NCBI GenBank assembly: GCA_965216885.1
Contig: OZ244209.1
Coordinates: forward strand, 6,696,001 to 6,760,000
Source of the DNA: CAYNJG01 sp965216885
Lineage (GTDB): Bacteria; Planctomycetota; Planctomycetia; Pirellulales; Pirellulaceae
Direction of reading: 5' to 3'
Length of the DNA stretch: 64,000 nucleotides
The first letter of the stretch is position 1; every line of letters starts with the position of its first letter. The notes beneath the pieces are model-generated. The model made no database searches, had not been told where the DNA came from, and saw only the letters and a program-made list of their open reading frames with translations. Position numbers and translations under genes: made by a program. This document shows, in pieces, positions 25,515 to 34,823 of the stretch.

Positions 25515-26039
25515 ATGCGTCACGTAGTCTCCGCTCTCGTCCAAAACGTACCTGGCGTGCTTGCACACATCTCTGGCATGCTGGCCTCGCGAGGTTTCAA
25601 TATTGATTCGCTTGCTGTGGGCGAAACCGAGGAGCCCGAGCTCTCCCGAATGACATTCGTGGTCGTCGGTGACGATAGCGTGCTGGAGCAGATTCGAAAG
25701 CAACTTGAGAAGATCGTAACGGTCGTCAAAGTTGTGGACGTCAGTTCCCTCGACTACGTCGAGCGTGATCTGATGCTGATCAAGGTGAAAGCCCCGGCCG
25801 GCAAGCGATCTGAGATTCGCGAACTGACGGATATCTTTCGCGGCAGTATCGTCGACGTCGGCACCGACGAGGTGATGGTCGAAATCTCCGGGCGTGAAAG
25901 CAAAATCGAAGCGTTCATCAACAGCATGCGACCATTCGGGATCACCGAACTGGTACGCACGGGACGGATCGCGATGGTACGCAGTGACGCAAAACGACTG
26001 GCGGACGCCGCACAACGCAAGGCGACCGTCCCCCAGTAG
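25515..26039 (+). CDS. ilvN: Acetolactate synthase small (regulatory) subunit
   Basis: Regulatory subunit of acetohydroxyacid synthase, first common step of valine, leucine and isoleucine synthesis; it binds end-product valine and activates the large subunit. The 174 residues are standard: an N-terminal ACT domain (HVVSALVQNVPGVLAHISGM, then SRGFNIDSLAVG), and the C-terminal regulatory domain (RDLMLIKVKAP, then RGSIVDVGTDEVMVEISG). The large subunit gene is not beside it. ilvC follows 137 bases downstream, a common pairing. Confidence 0.94.
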   Translation: MRHVVSALVQNVPGVLAHISGMLASRGFNIDSLAVGETEEPELSRMTFVVVGDDSVLEQIRKQLEKIVTVVKVVDVSSLDYVERDLMLIKVKAPAGKRSEIRELTDIFRGSIVDVGTDEVMVEISGRESKIEAFINSMRPFGITELVRTGRIAMVRSDAKRLADAAQRKATVPQ

Positions 26040-26176
26040 CGCGACGATATTCATTCGACTGTTTCTGAAACCGTTACAAAAGCTGAGTACCGCAGGATTC
26101 CAATTGACCTGGCGGTAACGGTCTGAACCCTCAACCAAACGGTATGTTCGCGACGAACGACCGACGAAAGATTCCG

Positions 26177-27181
26177 ATGGCTGCAACTATCTACTACGAC
26201 AATGACGCTGACCTTGCCGACCTCTCTGGAAAAACCATCGCCATCATTGGCTACGGATCGCAGGGCCATGCACAGGCACAGAACCTGAGAGACAGCGGGC
26301 TGAACGTGATCGTCGGCCAACGTCCCGGTGGTCCTAACTACGACCTGGCCAAAAGCCACGGCTTCGAACCCATGTCGGCAGCGGATGCGACCAAGAAAGC
26401 AGACATCGTCAACATTCTGCTTCCTGACGAAGTCCAGGCGGACGTCTATCTCGCCGAAATTCGCGATAATCTGGAGCCCGGCAACATCCTGATGTGCTCG
26501 CACGGCTTCAACATTCACTTCGGTCAGGTAGAAGCCCCCAAAGGTGTCGACACCCTGCTGGTTGCCCCTAAAGGCCCCGGACACCTTGTCCGCAGCGAAT
26601 ACGAAAAAGGTGGCGGCGTTCCGTGCCTGATCGCACTTGGTGAAGGTGCCGGAGAAGCGACCAAGAAAGCCGGCCTGGCCTATGCCAAAGGGATCGGCGG
26701 CACACGCGGTGGTGTCATCGAAACCACGATCGCCGAAGAGACCGAAACGGATCTGTTTGGCGAGCAGGTTGTGCTTTGCGGTGGTGTCAGCGAACTGGTT
26801 AAGGCAGGCTTTGACACGTTGGTAGAAGCCGGCTATCAGCCAGAAATGGCCTACTTCGAATGTCTTCACGAGCTGAAGCTGATCGTGGATCTGTTCTACG
26901 AAGGTGGCCTGAACTACATGCGTTACAGCGTGTCAAACACCGCTGAATTCGGCGACTACACTCGCGGCAAGCGGATCGTCACCGACGAAACCCGTAAGGA
27001 AATGAAGAAGATCCTTGAAGAAATCCAGACCGGCGAATTCGCCAAAGAGTGGATTTTGGAGAACAAGGGTGGCGCCGCTGCATTCAAGGCCCGTCGTCGC
27101 ATCGAGCGAACGCATGGTGTCGAAGAGGTCGGCCTGAACCTTCGTCGCCTCATGAAGTGGATCGATTCGAAAGAAGTCTGA
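26177..27181 (+). CDS. ilvC: Ketol-acid reductoisomerase (class I)
   Basis: Second enzyme of branched-chain amino acid synthesis: NAD(P)H- and magnesium-dependent isomerisation and reduction of acetolactate. The 334 residues match class I. The Rossmann motif is GYGSQGHAQAQNLRDSG, followed by the cofactor loop VGQRPGG, in which many homologues have VGLR-x-GS. Catalytic acids are in GGVSELVKAGFDTLVEAGY and YFECLHELKLIVDL, with KGPGHLVR at the substrate side. Start at ATG 26177 (MAATIYYDNDAD); a further ATG at 26144 is in frame. Only a weak purine tract precedes it. Confidence 0.95.
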   Translation: MAATIYYDNDADLADLSGKTIAIIGYGSQGHAQAQNLRDSGLNVIVGQRPGGPNYDLAKSHGFEPMSAADATKKADIVNILLPDEVQADVYLAEIRDNLEPGNILMCSHGFNIHFGQVEAPKGVDTLLVAPKGPGHLVRSEYEKGGGVPCLIALGEGAGEATKKAGLAYAKGIGGTRGGVIETTIAEETETDLFGEQVVLCGGVSELVKAGFDTLVEAGYQPEMAYFECLHELKLIVDLFYEGGLNYMRYSVSNTAEFGDYTRGKRIVTDETRKEMKKILEEIQTGEFAKEWILENKGGAAAFKARRRIERTHGVEEVGLNLRRLMKWIDSKEV

Positions 27182-27327
27182 TCGACCAACGCATGTTGGA
27201 TGTTCGCGAACGGATTCATCCGTTCTGTATGTCCGCAGCGAAACGCAGACCGTAGAATTCAGTGGCGGGGTGGCAGAGGCCATTCCGCCACTTCCGTTAA
27301 CTTGGCAGGGTTTCTGCGGTGCAAATT

Positions 27328-27600
27328 ATGGATGAAAAACATCTGCAAACGCTGAACGTGTTTGAAAAGCTGCAGCCAGGCGATGAAATCGAACTGAAGC
27401 ACGAAGTGAAGGTCGGCTTTCGCTCGTGGGAGACGGTCACCACCGGTACCGTCGTGCACGTAGAGCGCCGACGACACGGACTCCATCGACGAAGAAACCA
27501 CGATGACAAGGTCTTCAGCGACGTTATCGTAGTTGAACGACCAGACGGCGAGCGGACGACGGTGACGCTGGACGAATTCTCCGAGCTGAAAATACTCTAG
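27328..27600 (+). CDS. Small conserved-looking protein of unknown function
   Basis: A 90-residue soluble protein with no family I can name. The sequence suggests a small beta-barrel: VFEKLQPGDEIELKHEVKVG, then TVTTGTVVHVERRRHGLHRR, then DVIVVERPDGERTTVTLDEF. A basic patch HGLHRRRNHDD splits the two halves, which may indicate nucleic-acid binding (speculative). The codon usage matches neighbours, supporting a real gene. A GTG nine bases upstream (27319) is an alternative start. It lies 146 bases behind ilvC. Confidence 0.6.
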   Translation: MDEKHLQTLNVFEKLQPGDEIELKHEVKVGFRSWETVTTGTVVHVERRRHGLHRRRNHDDKVFSDVIVVERPDGERTTVTLDEFSELKIL

Positions 27601-27669
27601 TAACGGCTCAAGCGACTGCTCAAACAACTGCTCACTTCGCCGTACGTAATCACCGGACGCAGAAAGACA

Positions 27670-28248
27670 ATGGAAGCCACCATGAACGTATCCTGGCGAA
27701 TGATTTCGGGAATCATGCTGGCGCTGGTCGCGTGGGGCATCTACCTTGCCGTCGGGGCCACCGGAATGTTCGTGCAAGAATCCATGATGGATGTACGCAA
27801 GAGCGTGGTTGTGGTCGTATGCGTCGCCATCTTCCTGGGGCTGTGGGCCGTTGTGCTATTCGGCAGGAAGAAACCGGGCGTTGCCGGACAGCCACCAGCC
27901 AGCTCCGACGAATTGGGCACCGAAGCACAACCAGCCGAGACGGAAGCCGCGTCCGGCCGCAATGCGGGTCGTCTTCCCCTCAGTCGCGCAGGTATCGCCG
28001 CACTGCTGTGGGTTGTATTTGGAGTCATCTTCTGGGTCATCGCGATTGCGACGTGGCAGCAAGTATCGACGGACGTGACCACGATTTTTGGATGGTTCGC
28101 CGCCTTCTGTGTCATGGCATCCGCGACGTCCGGCATGATTGCTCTGAGCGACCCCACACGGCGGCCAGGTAAGTGGCTGGGACTTCTGGGTCTCGTTGGG
28201 TTCGCGGCTTGCCTGGTTAGCTTTATTGCCCGCATGACACCAGGCTAG
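27670..28248 (+). CDS. Uncharacterised membrane protein with four membrane segments
   Basis: A 192-residue protein, unknown family. Two membrane segments (ISGIMLALVAWGIYLAVGA and SVVVVVCVAIFLGLWAVVLF), a hydrophilic loop of about 40 residues rich in Ala, Glu and Ser, then two or three further segments (IAALLWVVFGVIFWVIAIA, FGWFAAFCVMASATSGMIAL, LGLLGLVGFAACLVSFIA). A second ATG lies four codons in. The gene is 69 bases downstream of the small protein gene and may be in the same transcript. Confidence 0.65.
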   Translation: MEATMNVSWRMISGIMLALVAWGIYLAVGATGMFVQESMMDVRKSVVVVVCVAIFLGLWAVVLFGRKKPGVAGQPPASSDELGTEAQPAETEAASGRNAGRLPLSRAGIAALLWVVFGVIFWVIAIATWQQVSTDVTTIFGWFAAFCVMASATSGMIALSDPTRRPGKWLGLLGLVGFAACLVSFIARMTPG

Positions 28249-28368
28249 TGCTCACGTAACTCTCGTGGTTCCGCTAGCTTACTTCCGCCCAATCGCGCCG
28301 TTGTTGACACAGAAGCAGACATGTTCGAAGGTGTGGTGTGCGTCCCACTTCCCTTGCGAAACCAAGCC

Positions 28369-29466
28369 ATGATGCGTCTGACCTTGCTGCTGCTTTTTGC
28401 CTTCTCGTCCGTGGCATTCGGGCAAGCGACTCCACCTGCCCAGACAGCACCGCCGACGGCTGGTAGCGCCCCGGAACAGGCCATCTCGCCAGAAGCTCGC
28501 GCTGCAGTGATGAAGGGCAACGAACAGATCAACGCCAAAAACTACAAGGCTGCGATCCAGACGTTTCTTGCCGCCGCACGTCGCCATCCGGAGAACGGAC
28601 AGTTTCGGCATCTGTTGGGTTTCGCCTACGCACAGGACAAGCAATACGGTCCGGCGTGGGTACAGCTTCGACAGGCCGTTCGACTGAATCCGTTTTACGA
28701 ACCCGGAGTGCGCCATTTCCTGTCGCTGTGGAACGATTTTGACAACCGCGGATTGATGAATCCGGGGTTACCGCAAGCCGAAGTCGTGCGGCTGTTGGGC
28801 GAACCGGACAAGCAGACAGGTAATGCCGAACGCCTGATCGTGGAGTATGGATTTATGCAGATCCATTTCCAGAAAGGGCGACTCTTTGCGATCGTGGACC
28901 CCCGCGGACTGGACCCGGCCAACGCCAGACCTCTTGATGTCGTAGAAATCAATTTTGATGACAAGGCCCGCTGGCGACTTGGCTATCGCGCCATCAACCG
29001 CCTTCAGTCGCTCACGGAATACGTGCCCGCCGGAGAAGCCGTACAGAAGTGGAAAGAGCTCTACACGGTGCAACGGCTCTACAACATGTCGACCAAAACA
29101 TCACCAAAGAAAATGGCAACGGAAATCGAAGCAAACCTCCGCAAAGCGAACGCGGAGATCGACTTCCAACTGCTCGCAGACTCCGAGACCGATGTCATGT
29201 TCCATTGGCGCGAAAAGGCGGGCGAGGGTCGTGAGGCCCAGCACGAGATCGTCCGTCTGATCTCCGGACAGAAGGACATTCACCGAATCGCATACGGCAG
29301 GAAGGTCGCACAGATACCCAACGCCGAAGCCCAGGCGTGGTTTAAGCTGCTGCGTAGTGCCAAGCTCCAGGCGTCGCCGCCGACCACTCCGCCAACATCG
29401 CAGACCGCTCCGGAACAAACACCGCAAACGACTCCGGCAGCGACAGGGGCTTCCGGCTCACCATAG
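28369..29466 (+). CDS. Secreted TPR-containing protein, unknown function
   Basis: A 365-residue protein with a signal peptide (about 1-19, TLLLLFAFSSVAFGQ), a Pro/Thr/Ala-rich stretch, then tetratricopeptide-like helices (MKGNEQINAKNYKAAIQTFL, then LLGFAYAQDKQYGPAWVQLR). After residue 130 there is a domain containing GLPQAEVVRLLGEPDK, an SmpA/OmlA-like pattern seen in small envelope proteins, followed by a beta part. The tail is low-complexity (TTPPTSQTAPEQTPQTTPAA). The start at 28369 gives the best signal peptide; an ATG at 28321 would bury it. Role unknown; location outside the cytoplasm is well supported. Confidence 0.7.
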   Translation: MMRLTLLLLFAFSSVAFGQATPPAQTAPPTAGSAPEQAISPEARAAVMKGNEQINAKNYKAAIQTFLAAARRHPENGQFRHLLGFAYAQDKQYGPAWVQLRQAVRLNPFYEPGVRHFLSLWNDFDNRGLMNPGLPQAEVVRLLGEPDKQTGNAERLIVEYGFMQIHFQKGRLFAIVDPRGLDPANARPLDVVEINFDDKARWRLGYRAINRLQSLTEYVPAGEAVQKWKELYTVQRLYNMSTKTSPKKMATEIEANLRKANAEIDFQLLADSETDVMFHWREKAGEGREAQHEIVRLISGQKDIHRIAYGRKVAQIPNAEAQAWFKLLRSAKLQASPPTTPPTSQTAPEQTPQTTPAATGASGSP

Positions 29467-29652
29467 CCTCAATGGCCTCGCAGGCCCCTTCGAGCCGCTT
29501 GCCGCTCCGCTATCTTCGGTCAGCCGCCGCGTTGGAGTGCAGCGTCAGGCTCTGCATTCCAATACCTGCCTCCATGTAGGCTGCAATATTCTGGCCCGCC
29601 ATCCGAAACCAGCAGTGGTGGCGTCTAAACCCTCCAGTTAAGACGCAATGTC
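29467..29652. other. Intergenic region before the ABC operon
   Basis: About 185 bases. No gene supported. Nothing resembling a T-tailed terminator for the upstream gene was found. Confidence 0.3.
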
Positions 29653-29680
29653 TTGAAACAGGACCGTCAAACTGTAACAA
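29653..29680 (+). promoter_or_regulatory. Candidate promoter of the ABC transporter operon
   Basis: TTGAAA (29653-29658) and TAACAA (29675-29680) with a 16-base spacer lie 39 bases before the first gene of the operon. The -35 box is good, the -10 box weak. Confidence 0.35.
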
Positions 29681-29718
29681 TCGCAGACTCGATGCGTTTC
29701 CCACTTTTACGGTGACTC

Positions 29719-30021
29719 ATGCTCGTACCGCAGTTCTCGATTCGTTGGGTGTTGCTCTTCATGACCGTAGGGGGACTGGTTTTCACGATCGCCCGTCAGG
29801 CGTTTCTTGGTGAGCTATGGGCGATCGCCGTGACATCGACGCTCCTACTGGGCGTCGCCACGCTGGTGGCTTTTGGGGCAGCTTTCGCAGCCGCCTATGG
29901 ATTGGCGCGTGCAACGCGATCAGTCTTTCCACCGCAGAAATCCGAGAATCCCTTCGTCGTCGATGGACAGTTTCCGCCGCAGGAAGTTCCCGTCAATCCT
30001 TTCGCCAACGAGCAGAAATAG
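29719..30021 (+). CDS. Small membrane protein, first gene of ABC operon
   Basis: A 100-residue protein with two membrane segments (SIRWVLLFMTVGGLVFTIA and WAIAVTSTLLLGVATLVAFGAAFAAAYG) and a hydrophilic C-terminal tail that repeats a short NPF motif (ENPFVVDGQ..., VNPFANEQK). The opening FSIRWVLLFMTVGGL pattern is frequent in small planctomycete membrane proteins. Function unknown; the two-base gap to the next gene ties it to the transporter operon. Confidence 0.7.
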   Translation: MLVPQFSIRWVLLFMTVGGLVFTIARQAFLGELWAIAVTSTLLLGVATLVAFGAAFAAAYGLARATRSVFPPQKSENPFVVDGQFPPQEVPVNPFANEQK

Positions 30022-30023
30022 AC

Positions 30024-32219
30024 ATGAACCACCATCGGAACGTGCCGGATTTTTGGCGATCGATTGTTGTTTCCTGCATTCTCATCTCGGCCGTCGCAAC
30101 CACGCCGTGCGTTGCCGGTTCGGGCTACAAGATCGTCCTGCCTTTCAACGGCCAAAAGCTGAAGAACGGGATCATTGCCGAAATTGACACGCGATGGGTC
30201 GACGGATTTGGCTACCGCCCGGTCAAGATTAGTCTTTCGGCGCGCCGGGCAAAACGCGATCGCACGATCAAAATCGCACTGTTGCCGGAAAGTCACAGTA
30301 CGTTCAAGGAGCCGCTGCGCGTCGAAGTAGAAATGGAAATTCCGGAGGGGAAAAAGGAAGTTACAAGAACTTTCTACATTCCCCAGCAGAGTCCATGGAG
30401 CGCCTTTCGAGCCGAATTCTATGAAGGTGGTCGTATGCTGAAAGACCTCAGCATGACCCGGAACGCCGCTCAGACCAACAGTAGCATCAACCTGGACTCA
30501 CCTTGCCTACTCATCGTCGATACGGATGCTCCGTCACTCCACGTAGATCGCACTGCCCTCGTCCGACAACTGGCGAAAGAGCAAACATCCAATCTTCCCG
30601 ACACCAGGAAGTTCCGGTTCATGGGGACGGAATACCAGCGGCGAAACTACACTCAGGAGCAACAGAACCGAGACATCAAATCTGAACGGGCGACGGACTA
30701 CGAAACTCTCACGGACCTGCAGCGAATTGGGAACGTGGAGATTATCCCGCCCACCGACCTGCCGTCGAAATACATCGGCCTGTCGGGCGTCGATCTCATT
30801 GCCATTTCACTCAACGACCTTGAGGAGCTTGCCGAATCGTTTCCCGAACGATTTCAAGCTGTGGATTACTTCATACGCAATGGTGGCAACCTCATCGTGT
30901 TTGATGCGGAGAACGTTGCGGAGGGCACGGTCAACCTGTTCCGTCCGCTGAAATGGACTCCGGCCAACAAGCTACAGTTTCGCAACGCCCGCCTTTCATT
31001 CTCCGAAATGGTATCGCCAACGAATGTGCAGAAACCCAATTCCAACAGGAGGAACCTGTCGAAACTGCCTGATGTCCTCCTTGGGACGCACGGCATGGGA
31101 CGCGTTGCCACCATCCCTCTGGCAGATCCCTACGAGGAAAACGTCGAATTCTGGCAATGGGTTCTGGCGTCCATTGGCACCGATCGACTCACATGGGGTG
31201 ATCGCCATGGCGTTTCCCTGCTGAGGGCCAATGACGACTACTGGGATTTCATGATTCCCGGTTTTGGAGCCTCGCCGGTCGAATCATTTCTTGGAGTGAT
31301 CACGCTCTTCATTATCTGCATTGGTCCGGTAAACATCTGGCTCCTCAAGAAGTCGAAGCGGTTCTTTCTGCTACCGTTGACGGTTGGCATTGCCGCCATG
31401 CTGACAACGCTGTTGATGCTGGGTTACGCCTTGGTGAGCGACGGAATCTCGACACGATTGCGGCTCAACAGTTACACGGAGTTAGACCAGCGCACGGACC
31501 AGGCTGTGGCCGCCACCCATTCGCGTCATGCATACCTTGCCGCCATCGCTCCTTCCGGTGGACTCGTTTTCCCGGATCATACCTGCGTCTATCCCGTGAC
31601 GCCGTACTACGACTACAACCTCGAACGCGAGGAGTCGATTGTCACCCGTCAGAAAACGAGACGGCTACAAAAAGGCTACATGCGACCGCGGGCCACGATG
31701 CAATTCCTCACAACCAATGTTGAACCCACCGAAGCCGGCGTCCAGATCGCTTTCGGCGGAGACGGAAACTCCATCGCGAACGCCACCAACGGCGTTGGCG
31801 TACCCGTGACACACGCATGGATTCGCGATGGCAACGGCGACCTTTACTTCGCGACCAATACCGACGTCGACCAACAATTCAAACTCGCGTCCGCCGAAGA
31901 CGAAGAGGCCCGGCAGCAGTACTACCAAATTGCCCTTGCGAACAAACCCAAACCGCCCGAGGGCCTGGACAAGACGGTAAATCCAATGTTCATGAACGGA
32001 GGACAGTATCGCTACTACTCGAATAGCGCACCGCCCTCCAGCAACACGGCTTTGTTGAACCGGATGATCAGTTCCCATGGTTCGAAGCTGCCCAACTTCT
32101 TCACCGATGCGAAGCCGAACACCTACCTGCTGCTCACAACAGCAGCTCCCGCGTTCGTACATCACGGAACGGACGGCAAACAGATGGCAGGATTTCACGT
32201 GATTGCAGGGAGTTGGTAG
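30024..32219 (+). CDS. Large exported membrane protein of ABC operon, unknown function
   Basis: A 731-residue protein with a signal peptide or first membrane segment (IVVSCILISAVATTPCVAG), a long extracytoplasmic part of about 400 residues, and two membrane segments near 430-485 (SFLGVITLFIICIGPVNIWLL and LTVGIAAMLTTLLMLGYAL), then a second outer region. The first outer region includes VDLIAISLNDLEELAE and YFIRNGGNLIVFDAENV, which resembles a glutamine-amidotransferase-like fold found in GldG-type and DUF4350 proteins linked to ABC transporters. Catalytic residues for amidotransferase activity are not seen. The stop codon abuts the ATG of the ATPase gene, so coupling is close. Confidence 0.72.
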   Translation: MNHHRNVPDFWRSIVVSCILISAVATTPCVAGSGYKIVLPFNGQKLKNGIIAEIDTRWVDGFGYRPVKISLSARRAKRDRTIKIALLPESHSTFKEPLRVEVEMEIPEGKKEVTRTFYIPQQSPWSAFRAEFYEGGRMLKDLSMTRNAAQTNSSINLDSPCLLIVDTDAPSLHVDRTALVRQLAKEQTSNLPDTRKFRFMGTEYQRRNYTQEQQNRDIKSERATDYETLTDLQRIGNVEIIPPTDLPSKYIGLSGVDLIAISLNDLEELAESFPERFQAVDYFIRNGGNLIVFDAENVAEGTVNLFRPLKWTPANKLQFRNARLSFSEMVSPTNVQKPNSNRRNLSKLPDVLLGTHGMGRVATIPLADPYEENVEFWQWVLASIGTDRLTWGDRHGVSLLRANDDYWDFMIPGFGASPVESFLGVITLFIICIGPVNIWLLKKSKRFFLLPLTVGIAAMLTTLLMLGYALVSDGISTRLRLNSYTELDQRTDQAVAATHSRHAYLAAIAPSGGLVFPDHTCVYPVTPYYDYNLEREESIVTRQKTRRLQKGYMRPRATMQFLTTNVEPTEAGVQIAFGGDGNSIANATNGVGVPVTHAWIRDGNGDLYFATNTDVDQQFKLASAEDEEARQQYYQIALANKPKPPEGLDKTVNPMFMNGGQYRYYSNSAPPSSNTALLNRMISSHGSKLPNFFTDAKPNTYLLLTTAAPAFVHHGTDGKQMAGFHVIAGSW

Positions 32220-33182
32220 ATGGTTGCAACGGTTGCTACTCACCCGATGATTGAACTTCATCGATTGCACCGCTTCTTTGGTGATACTCGAGCGGTCAGC
32301 GATGTATCGTTCTCCATTCCCAAGGGAGAGGTGTTCGGATACATCGGCCCCAATGGCGCGGGCAAGACAACCAGCATGCGAATCCTGTCGACGCTGGATC
32401 TACCGACGTATGGGGACGCGAGAATCGACGGGTTCTCGTGCCTCAATGACCCCGATCGTGTCCGCAAGCGTCTGGGCTTCATGCCCGACTACTTTGGCAC
32501 TTATCCCAACGTCAACTGCTATGAGTACCTCGACTTTTTTGCTCGAGCCTACGGTCTGGTCGGACGCGAACGGCATAAGGCACTACGACATGCGATGAGC
32601 TTCACGGGGCTCGACAAACTCGCAGAGAAGCCGATTCGGGGACTGTCCAAAGGCATGAAACAACGGCTTTGCCTGGGCCGTTCGATGGTTCACGACCCCG
32701 CCGTTCTGATTCTCGATGAACCCGCAGCCGGTCTGGACCCACGAGCGAGAATTGAACTTCGCGTGATGATTCGTCAGTTGGCCGCGGATGGAAAAACGGT
32801 GCTCGTCAGCAGCCACATTCTGACGGAACTGGCCGAAATGTGTGACCGCGTTGGCATCATCGAAAAAGGCCAGTTGCTGGCGACGGGAACGGTCGACGAA
32901 ATTCAGCGCGGAGCTGAGCGCGATACGGTCGAACGCGACGTTGTCGTGCGCGTCCTCCACAACGCAGAAGGCCTCGCCGGCTTCCTTGAGGAAAACGCTG
33001 ATGTCCGCGGAGTTCGCATCGACGGACAGCTTGTTCAGTTCGTACACGAAGGTCAGCGCTCGGACGAAGTGGCAATGCTCAAGCAGCTCGTCGACGCCAA
33101 CTTTGAGGTGGCCGAATTCCGCAGCGAGCAAAAGTCGCTGGAGGATGTGTTTATGGAGGTCACCAAGGGAATCGTCCAATGA
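32220..33182 (+). CDS. ABC transporter ATP-binding protein
   Basis: A 320-residue ATPase of the DrrA/CcmA/NatA type that drives a membrane permease. Walker A is GPNGAGKTT (43-51), the signature is LSKGMKQRLCLGR, Walker B is VLILDEPAAGLDP and the switch is SSHILTEL. About 85 residues after the ATPase core form the accessory C-terminal domain common in this class. Its ATG directly follows the stop of the preceding gene and its end overlaps the permease start by four bases (ATGA), so the operon order is small membrane protein, large membrane protein, ATPase, permease. Confidence 0.93.
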   Translation: MVATVATHPMIELHRLHRFFGDTRAVSDVSFSIPKGEVFGYIGPNGAGKTTSMRILSTLDLPTYGDARIDGFSCLNDPDRVRKRLGFMPDYFGTYPNVNCYEYLDFFARAYGLVGRERHKALRHAMSFTGLDKLAEKPIRGLSKGMKQRLCLGRSMVHDPAVLILDEPAAGLDPRARIELRVMIRQLAADGKTVLVSSHILTELAEMCDRVGIIEKGQLLATGTVDEIQRGAERDTVERDVVVRVLHNAEGLAGFLEENADVRGVRIDGQLVQFVHEGQRSDEVAMLKQLVDANFEVAEFRSEQKSLEDVFMEVTKGIVQ

Positions 33183-34813
33183 GCCAAACTATTGATCCCG
33201 GCTCCATGCCGCAGTCCGAACCGCACACACCAATCGTCCAATCGCCCTTCGAGCGAACGTGGATGGATTCCGTGGATGATTTTCTGTCGCGCACGGGCGA
33301 CTTCCTGAATCCAATTCTGGTGAAGGAAACCCGGCAGGCACTCAAGAGTCGACAATTTACGGCTTCGTTCTGGCTGGTGCTGCTATTCGCGGCCGGTTGG
33401 TCGTTTGTGGGCATATCTTTGATGATGCCCTACGTGTACTACCTCCCCAGCGGCCGATTCATGTTGGTTGGCTACTTCGTCATCCTTGCGATTCCATTGT
33501 TGCTGGTCGTACCGTTTTCCGCCTTTCGATCGCTGTCGACCGAGAGAGAAGATGGCACCTACGAGTTGCTATCCATCACTTCCCTGACGGCGCGACAGAT
33601 CGTAACCGGGAAGCTCGGTAGCGCGCTGATGCAGATGCTGGTCTACTACGCCGCGCTGGCTCCCTGCATCGCGTTTACGTACCTGTTGCGAGGTCTGGAC
33701 CTGGGTACGATCGTCGTGATCCTTGTTGGTACCTTTCTGGCATCCGTCCTGTTCAGCTGTGTCGGACTCGTGTTTGCCGGCATGAATCGTTCCCGACAGT
33801 GGCAAGCCCTGTCGTCGGTGCTCCTCATCGTGCTGCTGGCGATTGGCGGATGGTCATGGGGCTTCCTGATGATGTCGCTGCTGTTTGAAGGTACGGCCGT
33901 GATTGGCCAACTGGAATTCTGGATTGGGGTCGCCGCCGTACTCACGTTGTATGCAACCGTGGTCACGTTGCTAATTCAGATCGCCGCGGCACAAAACTCC
34001 TTCGTCACCGACAACCGATCGACCAACATCCGCGTCACGCTATTCGTTCAATTAATGCTTTACATGGGATGGATGACCTACCTGTGGTGTGTCGTCCGGG
34101 AAGAGGAAGTCCCCATCGTCACACTGACGGTGGCTGGGATCGTCTGGACACTCTACGGCATCATGTTGACCGGTGATGTCGGGCAGTTGTCACCGAGGGC
34201 TCGGCGAGACCTTCCTCATTCGTTTCTCGGTCGCACTTTTCTGACGTGGTTTAACCCGGGTTCGGCGACCGGCTATGTGTTTGCGATGACTTCCTTCTTT
34301 GCGTTTGTGATTTTTGTGCTGGCTTCCAACATCTATGCAGCGGCAAACTTCCCCGATATTGCGGCCAACGTCGACGACCTGAATCCATTTGGAATTCTCA
34401 TGTGGTCCTACATGGCGTTCTATCTGGGCCTTGGACGGATTATCACGCTGGGCTTACGTCGAGTCGCCGATTTCGGAATCCTTGCCGTCGTGCTGGTGAA
34501 CGTCCTGTTGCTGATCGGTGCCGCCGCGATTCCAACGTTCTTGCAATTCTGGCTGCAGAATTTCCGGAACGCGGACTATTCCAGTCTCCAGTCCGTAAAC
34601 TGGATCTGGACGCTTTATGAAACGATCAACGGAAGCTGGGTCATGGCACCAGTCGTTCGCGCCATGGGCCTCGCCGGATTTCTGATGTTCACACTCAATC
34701 TTGTGCTTGCTGCACGAGAAGTAGAAGCCACGCGACTGACGGCGCCGCAGCGGGTGCGAGAAGACGACGCCGTCGAGATGTTGGCGGAAGAAACTGCAAC
34801 CGCGACATCCTGA
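33179..34813 (+). CDS. ABC transporter permease (ABC-2 type)
   Basis: A 544-residue integral membrane protein with about twelve hydrophobic segments, more than the usual six of a single ABC-2 permease; this could be a duplicated or extended form. The N-terminal LNPILVKETRQALKSRQFTA is the amphipathic entry motif typical of ABC-2 permeases, followed by the first segment (FWLVLLFAAGWSFVGIS). The conserved REDGTYELLSITSLTARQIV fits the cytoplasmic loop that contacts the ATPase. Start overlaps the ATPase gene by four bases. Substrate unknown; polysaccharide, lipid or small-molecule export are all open. Confidence 0.87.
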   Translation: MSQTIDPGSMPQSEPHTPIVQSPFERTWMDSVDDFLSRTGDFLNPILVKETRQALKSRQFTASFWLVLLFAAGWSFVGISLMMPYVYYLPSGRFMLVGYFVILAIPLLLVVPFSAFRSLSTEREDGTYELLSITSLTARQIVTGKLGSALMQMLVYYAALAPCIAFTYLLRGLDLGTIVVILVGTFLASVLFSCVGLVFAGMNRSRQWQALSSVLLIVLLAIGGWSWGFLMMSLLFEGTAVIGQLEFWIGVAAVLTLYATVVTLLIQIAAAQNSFVTDNRSTNIRVTLFVQLMLYMGWMTYLWCVVREEEVPIVTLTVAGIVWTLYGIMLTGDVGQLSPRARRDLPHSFLGRTFLTWFNPGSATGYVFAMTSFFAFVIFVLASNIYAAANFPDIAANVDDLNPFGILMWSYMAFYLGLGRIITLGLRRVADFGILAVVLVNVLLLIGAAAIPTFLQFWLQNFRNADYSSLQSVNWIWTLYETINGSWVMAPVVRAMGLAGFLMFTLNLVLAAREVEATRLTAPQRVREDDAVEMLAEETATATS

Positions 34814-34823
34814 CGTTTCGCCG

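Noticed and set aside
25160..25606. Plus-strand frame of 148 codons before ilvN
   Set aside because: It runs out of frame into ilvN, with no ribosome-binding site and no family pattern; possible upstream leader peptide not supported.
27200..27235. Small inverted repeat AACGGATTCATCCGTT behind ilvC as a terminator
   Set aside because: The stem is only six pairs and no T-run follows; not enough to call.
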